A stretch of DNA of 64,000 bases from Anaeromicropila herbilytica (GTDB taxonomy: Bacteria > Bacillota > Clostridia > Lachnospirales > Lachnospiraceae). A program made the translations under genes and the position numbers. Where the stretch lies: positions 830,001 to 894,000 of the forward strand of contig NZ_AP024169.1 in NCBI RefSeq assembly GCF_016591975.1, in the 5' to 3' direction. This document shows, piece after piece, positions 8,717 to 16,775 of the stretch; position 1 is the stretch's first letter, and every line of letters starts with the position of its first letter. The notes beneath the pieces are model-generated. The model saw nothing but the letters and a program-made list of their open reading frames with translations. It ran no database searches and was not told the DNA's origin.

Positions 8717-9993
8717 GAATAAAGAATCCGATTAATGTAATAGGTGGCTGTATTGTAGGCTTTATTATAGGGAGTCTATTACTTACTGAGGGCAATTTTA
8801 TCGCTGGGTATATGATTAATTCGAATATTCTTTGGTTATCGAAGCTCATTCATACACTTTCTATTGGTATTGCAATTGTGGCATTTATATTCATTTTAAA
8901 ACGATTTATTTGTATAAAAAGTCAAAAACTTATTGTGTATTATTTATTATCTATTCTGATTTCAGCGGCAGCGGTTGTGGCTTCGCTTTATCTGTTTTTC
9001 ATGGTAGCAGCCAAATGGATACAGGCTGCTGCATTATCTGATTTCTTTCAAAGTAAATTGGGAATTTTTCTTGGATATAATAGTTTCTTTATCTTCTTTA
9101 TTTTTCTTATTGCCATATTTGCTGGTGTTTTTTCGTTCCTTACAAAACGAAAGGTAAAATATATTCAATATATATCACAGGAAGTCAAAAAAATTGAAAA
9201 AGAAGGATTTGGAAGGACCATTAAAGTAATTGGTAATGATGAACTTGCTGACCTTTGCGTCAGCATTAATCATATGTCAGAAGAATTGCTCGAAAAAGAA
9301 AAGCATGAAAAGGAATTAGAAGAAAAGAAGAATGAGTTGATTACTAATGTCTCCCATGATTTACGAAGTCCTTTAACATCTATAATGGGATATGTGAATC
9401 TTATGAAGAAAGATGGAATAGAGGATTCAGAAAAATTCCATGAATATATTGCTGTAGTAGATCGAAGATTGCAGGGACTAAATGTACTAATTAATGAATT
9501 ATTTGAATTAACAAAACTGAATGGCGTTGATGTAAAGTTAGACTATGAAAATATTGATATCATTGCAATGCTAAACCATTTAACGGATGAAAATGCAATT
9601 TTATATCAACAGCATGGATTAATATTGGAGAAGAAAATTGAACAAGCAGAGTATTATATGGATCTGGATTCAGAAAAAATAGCACGTGCGATACAAAATC
9701 TTTTTGATAATGCTAGAAAATATGCGAAAGAGAATACAAGAATAACGATAGATACCTCTGTTAAGAAAAACATATTATATATCAAAATGACGAATCAGGT
9801 AAAAGATAAGAATATAATTCAGGTTGAAAATCTGTTTGAGCGATTTTACAAGGGAGATCTATCACGGAGTGATACAGAAAGTTCAGGTTTGGGATTGGCA
9901 ATTGTAAATAGAATTGTAGAATTACATGGTGGAGTTATTTCAGCCAATATGGTAGATGACTTTATTACTTTTGAGATTCGATTCGAGCTGTAA
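8713..9993 (+). CDS. Membrane sensor histidine kinase
   Basis: 426 aa. Four hydrophobic segments lie in the first 150 residues with only short external loops, so it may sense the membrane itself. A HAMP-like linker (about 155-200) is followed by the dimerisation helix with H215 (NVSHDLRSPLTS) and a HATPase_c domain (NLFDNARKYA, RFYKGD and GLGLAIV). It partners the OmpR regulator encoded just upstream, and the pair resembles VanRS-type systems. The signal is unknown; the linked methyltransferase and VTT genes point to envelope or lipid stress. Confidence 0.93.
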   Translation: MRIKNPINVIGGCIVGFIIGSLLLTEGNFIAGYMINSNILWLSKLIHTLSIGIAIVAFIFILKRFICIKSQKLIVYYLLSILISAAAVVASLYLFFMVAAKWIQAAALSDFFQSKLGIFLGYNSFFIFFIFLIAIFAGVFSFLTKRKVKYIQYISQEVKKIEKEGFGRTIKVIGNDELADLCVSINHMSEELLEKEKHEKELEEKKNELITNVSHDLRSPLTSIMGYVNLMKKDGIEDSEKFHEYIAVVDRRLQGLNVLINELFELTKLNGVDVKLDYENIDIIAMLNHLTDENAILYQQHGLILEKKIEQAEYYMDLDSEKIARAIQNLFDNARKYAKENTRITIDTSVKKNILYIKMTNQVKDKNIIQVENLFERFYKGDLSRSDTESSGLGLAIVNRIVELHGGVISANMVDDFITFEIRFEL

Positions 9994-10094
9994 TGGCGTA
10001 CAAAGAATATTGTAAATATTATTCAATGAATAATGTTAGAGATATAGAAGAGTAAAAGTGCTATGAAGTAATAAATAATAAAATAAAAATAAAA

Positions 10095-10121
10095 TTAGCA
10101 CTCACGTCTTGACAGTGCTAA
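10095..10121 (+). promoter_or_regulatory. CIRCE element (HrcA operator) of hsp20
   Basis: TTAGCACTC, 9-nt spacer, CAGTGCTAA. This matches the canonical CIRCE inverted repeat except for one base (C for G at the first position of the right arm). It lies 98 nt upstream of the Hsp20 start and predicts HrcA-controlled heat induction. Confidence 0.9.
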
Positions 10122-10219
10122 TAATTTGTTATATAACATATATAACAGAACGAGATGAAAGTTATATGAGTCCTGTTCAAGAAACTATTAAATAAATTTA
10201 TTGTATAGGAGGAATTGTT

Positions 10220-10657
10220 ATGTTGATGCCAAGCATTTTTAATGATCACTTTGTAGAAAATTTATTTGATGACATGTTCACCACGCCATTTATGAATGGA
10301 AAATCACCTTTTGGGAAAGTCGGTATGAATACAGATGTCCAAGAATTTGGTGACAGATATCAATTAGATATTGAGCTCCCTGGATATGAGAAAGAGGATA
10401 TTCAAGCAGAATTAAAAGATGGATATCTCACCATAAAGGCAAGCCATTCAGGCAAGGTGGAACAAAATGATAACAAAGGAAACTTTATTCGAAGAGAACG
10501 ATACATGGGACAGAGTCAAAGAAGCTTCTATGTCGGAAAGAATATGAAACAAGAGGATATTAAAGCAAGTTTTGAAAATGGAGTCCTTAAGCTAATCGTT
10601 CCAAAGAGAGCAGAATTGCCAGCGGAAGAAAAGCAATATATTCGAATTGAAGGATAA
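10220..10657 (+). CDS. hsp20: Hsp20 small heat-shock chaperone
   Basis: 145 aa, an alpha-crystallin-domain ATP-independent holdase that binds unfolding proteins in the cytoplasm. The start is supported by AGGAGG 7 nt upstream. The N-terminal arm (MLMPSIFNDHFVENLFDD) is typical of clostridial Hsp18/Hsp20. The core domain (about 38-135) contains DIELPGYEKEDIQAELKDG and the conserved GVLKLIVPK near the end. It stands alone behind a CIRCE operator, so it is likely controlled by HrcA. Confidence 0.95.
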   Translation: MLMPSIFNDHFVENLFDDMFTTPFMNGKSPFGKVGMNTDVQEFGDRYQLDIELPGYEKEDIQAELKDGYLTIKASHSGKVEQNDNKGNFIRRERYMGQSQRSFYVGKNMKQEDIKASFENGVLKLIVPKRAELPAEEKQYIRIEG

Positions 10658-10666
10658 ATATATAAT

Positions 10667-11014
10667 GCCCGACAAATGACCTACTTTCGAGGTAGTCTAG
10701 GCGATTTGTACAAAACAGAAAAACTCATGCTTCATTGAATATGTATAAGAAGTTCTAGTTCTCAGATCATAGTGTGAAAAAAGAAAATTTTCACACCCCT
10801 TGATTGTTACATCGCCATAGGCGATAGAGGGGAGCTTTTGTGTAAAACATATGCTAGGACAGATAACTCGCTTCGCTCAGACAGATCTGTCCTAGCATAT
10901 AACACGAAATGATTCGAGAACAAGATCTTCTAATACATATTCAAAGGCGCATTAGCTTTTCTGTTTTGTACAAATCACCAGGCTAGATTTTGAAACAGGT
11001 CATATGTCGGACAA
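10667..11014. repeat. Long palindromic repeat, copy A, with a nested 65-bp insertion
   Basis: A near-perfect palindrome whose arms begin GACAAATGACCT and end with a matching CATATGTCGG. Internal paired blocks include ACAGAAAA...TTTTCTGT, GAATATGTAT...ATACATATTC and TATGCTAGGACAGAT...ATCTGTCCTAGCATA. A second copy is at 29258-29537 and a right-end fragment at 30888-30968. Relative to copy B it carries an extra unit at 10771-10836. Confidence 0.85.
10771..10836. repeat. Two-hairpin 62-65-bp repeat unit inserted in the palindrome
   Basis: Hairpin 1 is AGTGTGAAAA...TTTTCACAC, followed by CCCTTGATT, hairpin 2 ATCGCCATAGGCGAT, then AGGGGAGC. The same order and sequence recur at 36911-36974. It interrupts the palindrome between blocks that are contiguous in copy B. 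Confidence 0.7.
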
Positions 11015-11035
11015 CTTATAGAATGAAAGAAATAA

Positions 11036-11083
11036 AATCAGAAGGAGTGAACTCAAGGAAACTATGAGTCACTCTTTCTGATT
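11036..11083 (+). terminator. Strong hairpin, likely intrinsic terminator
   Basis: Stem AATCAGAAGGAGTGA / TCACTCTTTCTGATT with an inner ACTC/GAGT pairing, followed by TATTA. It lies between the palindrome and the arginase-like gene, and could end the hsp20 transcript. Confidence 0.6.
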
Positions 11084-11135
11084 ATTACTTATTATGCATA
11101 TATTAATAGACTAATGAAAGGCATAGGACGGAATA

Positions 11136-11924
11136 TTGATAGAAAATGAGATTGTAGTAATGAATTTTTCAGGTGTGTATGAGAGTGAAGAATTTTATAA
11201 ACATATAGATACTAAGTGGATTGATTGCAGGAATATAAGGGGAACATATGGATATAGTGATGTAGAAGCAATAATGAAATTAAAGACAGTAATTACTCCT
11301 TATTCGCCAGAAGGAATTCATTTTATTGATTCAGGAAATTACCATTATGTAAGTAAGTTATGGACGGATAAGATTACATATCCTTTTTCTCTCATAGTAT
11401 TCGATCATCATCCGGATATGCAACCGTCTCTATTTGAGAATCTTATGTCTTGTGGATGTTGGGTGAAAAGTGCACTAGATACTAATCCATATTTAAAAAA
11501 AGTGATATTAATGGGAGTAGACGATGGACTTTTAGATATCGTAGATGATAAATATAAAGACCGAGTTATTGTACATAGTGAAAAGGATTTAGAAAATGAA
11601 GAAGCCTGGGTGGAGATATCCGAAGGACATCTAAATGAGCCTATTTATATCTCTATAGATAAGGATGTGTTGAATGAGGAAGCAGCTGTAACGGATTGGA
11701 ATCAAGGAAATCTTACATTAGATGAATTAGAATTATTACTTGATATTATAATGGAAAAAGAAAATGTGATAGGAGTAGATATATGCGGAGAATGTCCTAA
11801 TACCTTAAGAAAAGCTATTAATTTTCAAAGTAGAAGAATTAATGATAGGACAAATGCAGAATTGATGCAGATCTTATTCGATTTATTTAATAGAAAGAAG
11901 AAAAGAATGCTAATGGAATGTTAA
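11136..11924 (+). CDS. Arginase/agmatinase-family (ureohydrolase fold) protein
   Basis: 262 aa from a TTG at 11136 with AGGACGG just upstream; an in-frame ATG at 11160 is the alternative. Metal-binding motifs of the ureohydrolase fold are visible: FDHHPDMQ replaces the usual DAHxD block, and SIDKDVLNEEAAVTDWNQG corresponds to SxDxDxxDP. GVDICGEC near the end corresponds to the final Glu region. It has no signal peptide. The family hydrolyses C-N bonds of guanidino or formimino compounds, but substrate residues are too divergent to choose. It is a single gene that meets a convergent neighbour across a repeat element. Confidence 0.8.
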   Translation: MIENEIVVMNFSGVYESEEFYKHIDTKWIDCRNIRGTYGYSDVEAIMKLKTVITPYSPEGIHFIDSGNYHYVSKLWTDKITYPFSLIVFDHHPDMQPSLFENLMSCGCWVKSALDTNPYLKKVILMGVDDGLLDIVDDKYKDRVIVHSEKDLENEEAWVEISEGHLNEPIYISIDKDVLNEEAAVTDWNQGNLTLDELELLLDIIMEKENVIGVDICGECPNTLRKAINFQSRRINDRTNAELMQILFDLFNRKKKRMLMEC

Positions 11925-11964
11925 TTAGCAAAATTATTGGAACTTCGCAACCACCTAGATTATA

Positions 11965-12154
11965 TTCGAGGGTCGAAAGCCTTTCTCAATTTGAATTGTG
12001 TATATTGATGTATAATTATTAATTTTGGCGTAGTCCGGCCGAAAGTTTCGTTTATATTTTGTTTTGTAAACTTTTTGAGGGTAAGGTAGCCCAAATTCAT
12101 AATTATACAGCGATATACACTCAATACACTAAAATAAGGCTTTTGATTCTTGAA
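11965..12154. repeat. MITE-like inverted-repeat element R1, copy a (short form)
   Basis: Outer arms TTCGAGGGTCGAAAGCC and GGCTTTTGATTCTTGAA are inverted repeats. The inner conserved arms are GTGTATATTGATGTATAATT and AATTATACAGCGATATACAC, with AATTTTGGCGTAGTCCGGC inside. The middle is shorter than in the 250-bp copies. It lies between convergent genes. Confidence 0.85.
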
Positions 12155-12170
12155 TTATGTATTTAAAATT

Positions 12171-13037
12171 CTATTTTTTTCGCATAAAGATACATGTTGC
12201 AATGATCCCAACAATTGATATTACCATCAATGCTAATCCACCATATAAAAAGGCAATTCCGCTACTACTAGAAGCAATGCATAGGAACATACCAAATACG
12301 ATTCCGAAGATACCTATTTTGATATAATTCTTTTTATCATGATGTTCTATACCTTCTCTAACTTCTTGTACGAAAGCTTGCTCTTGTCCAATGGAGTTTT
12401 CTTCCACTACAATATCATTACCATTTGCGTAGTGCTTAATTTGTTCCATTGCATTTAAAAAAGGATAAAATTTATTTTTATCAGAAGTCATTACCGTTTT
12501 AATACGTTTTCCATTTACATCATTGATATCCACTCCGATGTCAGTTCCGAGACCATTCTGGGTAAAGTAATGAACATCAAATTCACCAAGATTATCGCCA
12601 CGTAGAATGCGTACAAGTGGTCCACTTGTATATATACTATAGAACAGTACGAAAGTTTTACCTACGCGTATGTTACTATTGTCGATAATGTATTCTCCGA
12701 AAGCTGGATTAGAGATATCTTGATCAAATGTATCAAAGGTTTCGTCTGCTTTTAGGTTTTTCTGTATTTCTTGCAAGCATTTGTTGATTTCTTTTTCTTT
12801 TATTGGGCTGTTTAGTCTTAGATATTTTATGAAAAATATCAGTGCCATCAGTGCCATAATACCGGATAACATATTTCCTACAAAAGCAGCTCTTTTATCT
12901 AAGGATGGTATTCCAAAGTAAGCCACAACTGCAACTACAATTAATACAATTACATTAATAAGTGTTCTTTTAGAGGTAGAAGATTTAAATTTATTATTTT
13001 CTTCTAAAATAGTGTCTAAATATCTTGATCTGTTCAT
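12171..13037 (-). CDS. Four-TM membrane protein with central soluble domain, unknown
   Basis: 288 aa. Two hydrophobic segments lie at about 25-45 and 53-72, a soluble domain of about 150 residues follows, and two more segments are at about 233-252 and 255-283. The soluble part contains FVLFYSIYTSGPLVRILRGD and FYPFLNAMEQIKHY, reminiscent of bacterial PH-like domains of clostridial membrane proteins, but I cannot name a family. The start is supported by AAGGTAAGGG upstream and by a sigma-A promoter at 13124-13151. It is a single-gene unit facing the repeat element R1-a. Confidence 0.8.
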   Translation of the reverse strand: MNRSRYLDTILEENNKFKSSTSKRTLINVIVLIVVAVVAYFGIPSLDKRAAFVGNMLSGIMALMALIFFIKYLRLNSPIKEKEINKCLQEIQKNLKADETFDTFDQDISNPAFGEYIIDNSNIRVGKTFVLFYSIYTSGPLVRILRGDNLGEFDVHYFTQNGLGTDIGVDINDVNGKRIKTVMTSDKNKFYPFLNAMEQIKHYANGNDIVVEENSIGQEQAFVQEVREGIEHHDKKNYIKIGIFGIVFGMFLCIASSSSGIAFLYGGLALMVISIVGIIATCIFMRKK

Positions 13038-13123
13038 TTTATACCCTTACCTTTCTGTTTTGATGGCCATTTCTACATGATAGGCCAAAAGCAGTCATTA
13101 TAACCCCTTTTCTTCCACTTTTT

Positions 13124-13151
13124 AGTATATATAATGTGCAAAAAATGTCAA
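13124..13151 (-). promoter_or_regulatory. Sigma-A promoter of the 288-aa membrane protein gene
   Basis: On the minus strand TTGACA, 16-nt spacer, TATACT, ending 87 nt before the start codon at 13037. Confidence 0.7.
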
Positions 13152-13540
13152 GCATGAATCTAACTTAGTAAATCCGTTAAAGGTATAAATAAAATTAGCA
13201 CGAATCACATGTATATTACAATGTATTCCTATTTTGCCCTAAAATGTGAAAAGTGTGTGAGTATTCTGTGAACTGTATAATAATACAAAATGATATACCG
13301 ATAATCAATTCAGGAGATTAGATAGAGAAATATTAAACCATCATGATAACAAGTGATTGCTTAAGAAGAGGGAGTAATAAATTAACATGAATAACATTCC
13401 ACTCTCGATAATTCACAAGCTATACATAAGATATTCACATTATAATCACAAGGTAAATATATCATTGATGTAGATATTATCTTTCTAGGACAAGGAAGTC
13501 AAAAAAATATAAAAATATAAAATAGAAAAGGAGACGAATT
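13152..13540. other. Intergenic leader of EF-hand gene, nothing recognised
   Basis: About 390 nt of AT-rich DNA between the divergent membrane-protein promoter and the EF-hand gene. I see a good ribosome binding site (AAAGGAG at 13528-13534) but no confident promoter, riboswitch or ORF. Confidence 0.4.
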
Positions 13541-14401
13541 ATGATTCAATCAATTAATTCCAATTCAAGTTATTTGACTCTGCATTCAAATAACAAACTA
13601 CTTAAAAAGTTGGCTGAGGAATCAAATACTCAGACAAAAGTTACTTCCTTGGACGAAACAGCATTAAACGGGACAGAATCAGAGGATAGTAATAATGTCA
13701 CAAGTACTGGTAAAGCTACTTTATCCATGGGAGACCTAATGGGGATGTTACATCATTATATGAAACCAAAGATGGCTGCATCAACATCTAGTGATGAAGA
13801 TACAGAGGCAGCGGACGATACTTCTACGACAGAAGAAACTGAGGCTACTTTACTTGATCAATCACAAGAGACTGGAAAAAGTCAAACTACAACAAATAGT
13901 ACTTTAGGTAGTATTGATGCTGATGGAGATGGTACAATATCCGAAGATGAATACAACAAATTGATTTCACAATTGGGAATTAAGGATGCGCTTAGTGCCA
14001 AAGACTTCTTTTCAGAGTTTGATACCGATGGAGATGGAGAAATTACATCTACAGAAATGGATGCTAAGAGACCTATGGGACCTCCTCCACAAAAACTAGA
14101 AACACAAGTTAGCAATATAGATACTGATGGAGATGGTACTATATCCACCGATGAATATGAGTCATTATTATCACAACTTAATGTAAGCAATGCTCTTAGT
14201 TCTGAGGATTTTTTCAAAGAATACGATACCAATTCAGATGGAGAGATTAGTTTGGATGAAATCGAATCGGCACAAAGTAATTTGAATCAAAATCAATCTA
14301 AAAACTATGGAAAGTTAGCAGCAAATACATTAAATGCATACGAGAATAATTATGAGTATACATTTGGTTCAGAAAGTACCAACACAAGCAATATCGCATA
14401 A
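13541..14401 (+). CDS. EF-hand calcium-binding protein with duplicated hand pairs
   Basis: 286 aa, AAAGGAG 7 nt upstream. Four EF-hand loops are visible: DADGDGTISEDE, DTDGDGEITSTE, DTDGDGTISTDE and DTNSDGEISLDE. They form two pairs, and the two pairs align with each other over about 57 residues (for example NKLISQLGIKDALSAKDFF against ESLLSQLNVSNALSSEDFF), so the second pair is an internal duplication. The N-terminus (MIQSINSNSSYLTLHSNN) has no signal peptide; an acidic Ser/Thr/Glu-rich linker covers about 40-115. Calcium binding is well supported; the biological role is not. Confidence 0.9.
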   Translation: MIQSINSNSSYLTLHSNNKLLKKLAEESNTQTKVTSLDETALNGTESEDSNNVTSTGKATLSMGDLMGMLHHYMKPKMAASTSSDEDTEAADDTSTTEETEATLLDQSQETGKSQTTTNSTLGSIDADGDGTISEDEYNKLISQLGIKDALSAKDFFSEFDTDGDGEITSTEMDAKRPMGPPPQKLETQVSNIDTDGDGTISTDEYESLLSQLNVSNALSSEDFFKEYDTNSDGEISLDEIESAQSNLNQNQSKNYGKLAANTLNAYENNYEYTFGSESTNTSNIA

Positions 14402-14454
14402 GGTAATCTTAAATTAATAAAAAAATATTTCATAATTAAATATAGTTAGAAAAT

Positions 14455-14497
14455 AAAAAGGACTGATTCTAGTGTAAATAGAATTCAGTCCTTTTTT
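14455..14497 (+). terminator. Intrinsic terminator of EF-hand gene
   Basis: Stem AAAAAGGACTGATTCT / AGAATTCAGTCCTTTTT with a short loop and a T run, 50 nt after the stop codon. Confidence 0.9.
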
Positions 14498-14526
14498 CAA
14501 ATACGCTAAAGTACTATTATTAACTG

Positions 14527-14778
14527 GTTAGTGTGTTAAAAGTCATTCTCAACATAAACTGTGTATATTGATGTATAATTATCAATTTTGGCGTAGTCCG
14601 GCTGAAAGTAACGCTTATATTTTGTCAAGACTCAAAGGAAAAATAGGAACGTGAGTGAGTATTTTTCCTTGTTATGAGGCTTGTAAAAAATATGTTACTT
14701 GAAGGAAAGGTAGCAAAAATTAATAATTATACAGCGATATACACTCAGTAAACTAAAATAAGGCTTTTGACCCTCGAA
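14527..14778. repeat. MITE-like element R1, copy b
   Basis: Full-length form (about 250 bp). Arms GTTAGTGTGTTAAAAGTC and GGCTTTTGACCCTCGAA, inner arms GTGTATATTGATGTATAATT and AATTATACAGCGATATACAC, and a central hairpin AAAAATAGGAACGTGAG...GAGTATTTTT. The two ends resemble different end variants of the family. Confidence 0.9.
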
Positions 14779-14800
14779 TTATAATTACTAATTTAATTAA

Positions 14801-14977
14801 TTATTCTGATAGACTTGTTAAAGATACTTCTTGCATATTTTTTGGTTGGTCGATTGGATATACAGTTGCAGTGCCTTTTTCATCATTTATACTATTGATA
14901 TAAATAGGTGCGCCATTATAAGTAACATTTATCATACCAGTAGAGGAGATGATTTCATGTGCACGTTCTTTGTCCAT
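14801..14977 (-). CDS. sspH: Small acid-soluble spore protein, H type
   Basis: 58 aa, with AAGGAAGG 6 nt before the ATG at 14977. The sequence MDKERAHEIISSTGM, then NVTYNGAPIYI and a YPIDQP...QEVSLTSLSE ending, follows the SspH family closely in order and length (Bacillus SspH is 59 aa). These are forespore-made minor SASPs in the spore core. Expression under sigma-G would be expected; only a weak match is visible upstream. The family assignment is strong from the NVTYNG block and overall pattern. Confidence 0.9.
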   Translation of the reverse strand: MDKERAHEIISSTGMINVTYNGAPIYINSINDEKGTATVYPIDQPKNMQEVSLTSLSE

Positions 14978-15177
14978 GTTGTTTCCTTCCTTTCATTTTT
15001 CATTCTTTATAGTTTTTACTAAATATAATAAAATATTCTGATTTCTGTTAAAGTAATTAAGCTTGTATTATGTAATTAATTTATGATAATATATATCGTG
15101 TTAAAATCGACCAAGCAAATGAATGAGAAGTAATAGTTTAAATAAATAAATAAGTTGCTAAATCAGGAGGAATAAGA

Positions 15178-15345
15178 GTGAAGTGCTTAATATTACAAAA
15201 TCAAGAAATAACAGAAGAGGAATGTAAGACTATTATTGGTGAAACTTATAAAGATAAGAATGGCAGAGAATTACCCAAAAAGGTGAAAAGAATTATAGGC
15301 TGGAAAGGGATATGCAAATCTTGTAGGAATCATAAAACTCTCTAA
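15178..15345 (+). CDS. 55-aa Cys-containing basic protein, unknown
   Basis: GTG start at 15178 with CAGGAGG 6 nt upstream; TAA stop at 15343-15345. The protein has four cysteines (C3, C16, C47, C50), the last two as a CKSC pair near the C-terminus, plus a Lys-rich middle (ELPKKVKRIIGWKG). Two CxxC-like halves could bind a metal, but the first pair is far apart. It has no signal peptide. The strong ribosome binding site and the terminator-like hairpin 55 nt downstream support a real gene. No family recognised. Confidence 0.6.
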   Translation: MKCLILQNQEITEEECKTIIGETYKDKNGRELPKKVKRIIGWKGICKSCRNHKTL

Positions 15346-15399
15346 TATTAGCATAAACATTAGAGTTGAGACTATATTTATAAAATATTTAAGATTAAT

Positions 15400-15490
15400 A
15401 AAAAAGAATCATTCAAGGTCAGATGAAGCGCTCTCATGCCTTCCAAATAAGAACGTTTCCGTCTGACTGTGTTATGAATGATTCTTTTTT
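15400..15490. terminator. Long bidirectional terminator-like hairpin
   Basis: Arms AAAAAAGAATCATTCA (15400-15415) and TGAATGATTCTTTTTT (15475-15490) pair perfectly. A second inner stem (TCAGA/TCTGA) lies inside a 59-nt loop. A/T tracts on both sides suit convergent genes. The large loop is unusual for a plain terminator. Confidence 0.75.
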
Positions 15491-15561
15491 GTGTAATTTT
15501 ATTCAAACTTTGCAGTTTAAAAATCTATATAATAATTGATAAATTGAGACGAAATAGTATA

Positions 15562-15909
15562 TTAATTCTCTTTCTTCTTCATATCTCGTAACATATGATG
15601 AAGAATCGAAATTATAAATGCAGCGATGAGTGAATTCATGAAACCGCCCATCTGGACACCAGATACAAAGGCATCGGATATCATAATCGTCCAGGCATTT
15701 ATAACAAAGGTAAATAACCCTAACGTTAGGATACTAATTGGGAAGGTTAATAGCAATAGGAGTGGCTTAATTAAGAGATTTACAAGGAGTAAAACGAAGC
15801 CCATTCCTAATAAAGCAGCAGTGCTATCGATATGAATAGTATCAATCACCTGAGATAATAGGTATATAGTTATAATAATTGAGATATATTTTAGAAAAAG
15901 TTTTGTCAT
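15562..15909 (-). CDS. yvlD: YvlD-like four-TM membrane protein (phage-holin-4 superfamily)
   Basis: 115 aa if it starts at the ATG at 15909 (MTKLFLKYISIIITIYLLS); an upstream ATG at 15930 would add 7 residues but has no ribosome binding site. Nearly the whole protein is hydrophobic, with NLLIKPLLLLLTFPISILTLGL, the hallmark of the YvlD/PF04020 family. It is the last gene of a minus-strand operon behind two SHOCT/YvlB-type proteins and a DUF2089 protein. In Bacillus the yvlABCD operon is an envelope-stress (sigma-W) operon, so an envelope role is likely. Confidence 0.85.
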   Translation of the reverse strand: MTKLFLKYISIIITIYLLSQVIDTIHIDSTAALLGMGFVLLLVNLLIKPLLLLLTFPISILTLGLFTFVINAWTIMISDAFVSGVQMGGFMNSLIAAFIISILHHMLRDMKKKEN

Positions 15910-15943
15910 GTTAATTACCATGCCTTTCATTATTGGATATAAT

Positions 15944-16258
15944 TTATCTAATTTTGATTGATACTTTTACCTTATCAACTTCAACATCAACAAGATTATA
16001 AGGTCCTTCTTCGGTTAACGAATCAATTAATTTGGCTGTCATTTGTAAAAGCTCTTTACCCACGAGCAAATTAACCGAAGATGTATGAGATCTTATAGCT
16101 TGGTTTCTAGTGAAGAAACATAATAATTTGATTAAGTCTAAGGTTCCATCCAATAATTCCTCAAGCATATACATGGGTATAGGAATGTTAAATCTAATGG
16201 TTCTGGCTTTTTCTACATGAACTTTTAACCATATGATGTGGAAGCCTCTAATCGACAT
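15944..16258 (-). CDS. Small paralogous partner of YvlB-like protein
   Basis: 104 aa from the ATG at 16258, which overlaps the end of the upstream gene by 11 nt, so translation is coupled. Its pattern (IIWLKVHVEKARTIRFNIP, then EEGPYNLVDVEVDKVKVSI) matches the second half of the upstream 148-aa protein (YLKIKVTADNNSVNVNVNVP ... PNIVDVEAWDDEHNTMVKVK). It therefore looks like a duplicate that has lost the N-terminal SHOCT-like helix pair. It has no signal peptide. The function is unknown, and the operon suggests membrane stress. Confidence 0.75.
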   Translation of the reverse strand: MSIRGFHIIWLKVHVEKARTIRFNIPIPMYMLEELLDGTLDLIKLLCFFTRNQAIRSHTSSVNLLVGKELLQMTAKLIDSLTEEGPYNLVDVEVDKVKVSIKIR

Positions 16259-16694
16259 AGATTTTAACCTTAACCATTGTATTATGTTCATCATCCCAAG
16301 CTTCAACATCTACGATATTTGGGTCATCTAAGGTACCACTTAGAATGTCTTCAATAATCTTACCAAAATCAATACTTGTTAAGTCAACGCCTTTTGCTTC
16401 CATCTCTTTACGTGCATCGTTAGGGATGACAGTAATAATTTTACCTGTCATTTCTCCGATTGTTGTAAGAAGACGAATTGGAACGTTAACATTAACATTT
16501 ACACTATTGTTGTCAGCGGTAACTTTAATTTTTAGGTATTTATAGCTGCGTTTATTAGAATGTTGTATTACTTCTATACTATGCACTGGTTCAATTTCTT
16601 TAGAACCTTTTAGAGCCTCTAAAAGCTCCATTCCTTCTGCAGCAGTAATTTGCCCATTTTGAATCATCTCTAAAATTTTAAGTTGTTCGTTCAT
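16248..16694 (-). CDS. SHOCT-like/YvlB-type protein
   Basis: 148 aa. The N-terminus EQLKILEMIQNGQITAAEG is the short helical SHOCT-like motif found in YvlB and DUF2089-linked proteins. A beta-rich domain follows (about 50-148) with LKIKVTADNN and IVDVEAWDD. It has no membrane segment or signal peptide. It is the middle gene of the DUF2089 - SHOCT - paralog - YvlD operon. Homologous operons respond to envelope stress in Bacillus; here the role is inferred from synteny. Confidence 0.8.
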   Translation of the reverse strand: MNEQLKILEMIQNGQITAAEGMELLEALKGSKEIEPVHSIEVIQHSNKRSYKYLKIKVTADNNSVNVNVNVPIRLLTTIGEMTGKIITVIPNDARKEMEAKGVDLTSIDFGKIIEDILSGTLDDPNIVDVEAWDDEHNTMVKVKIYVD

Positions 16695-16775
16695 ATTCTA
16701 ACCATCCTTTCTTATTATAAAACACATTAATGATGGGGGTTAAAGCCTTTTGCCCTCAACGTCTATTTCAACTAG

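Noticed and set aside
13378..13411. Sigma-28 promoter before the EF-hand gene
   Set aside because: TAAA and CGATAA are present but the spacing is too long.
14831..15022. 63-aa ORF on the plus strand
   Set aside because: It is antisense to the well-supported SspH gene and has no ribosome binding site.
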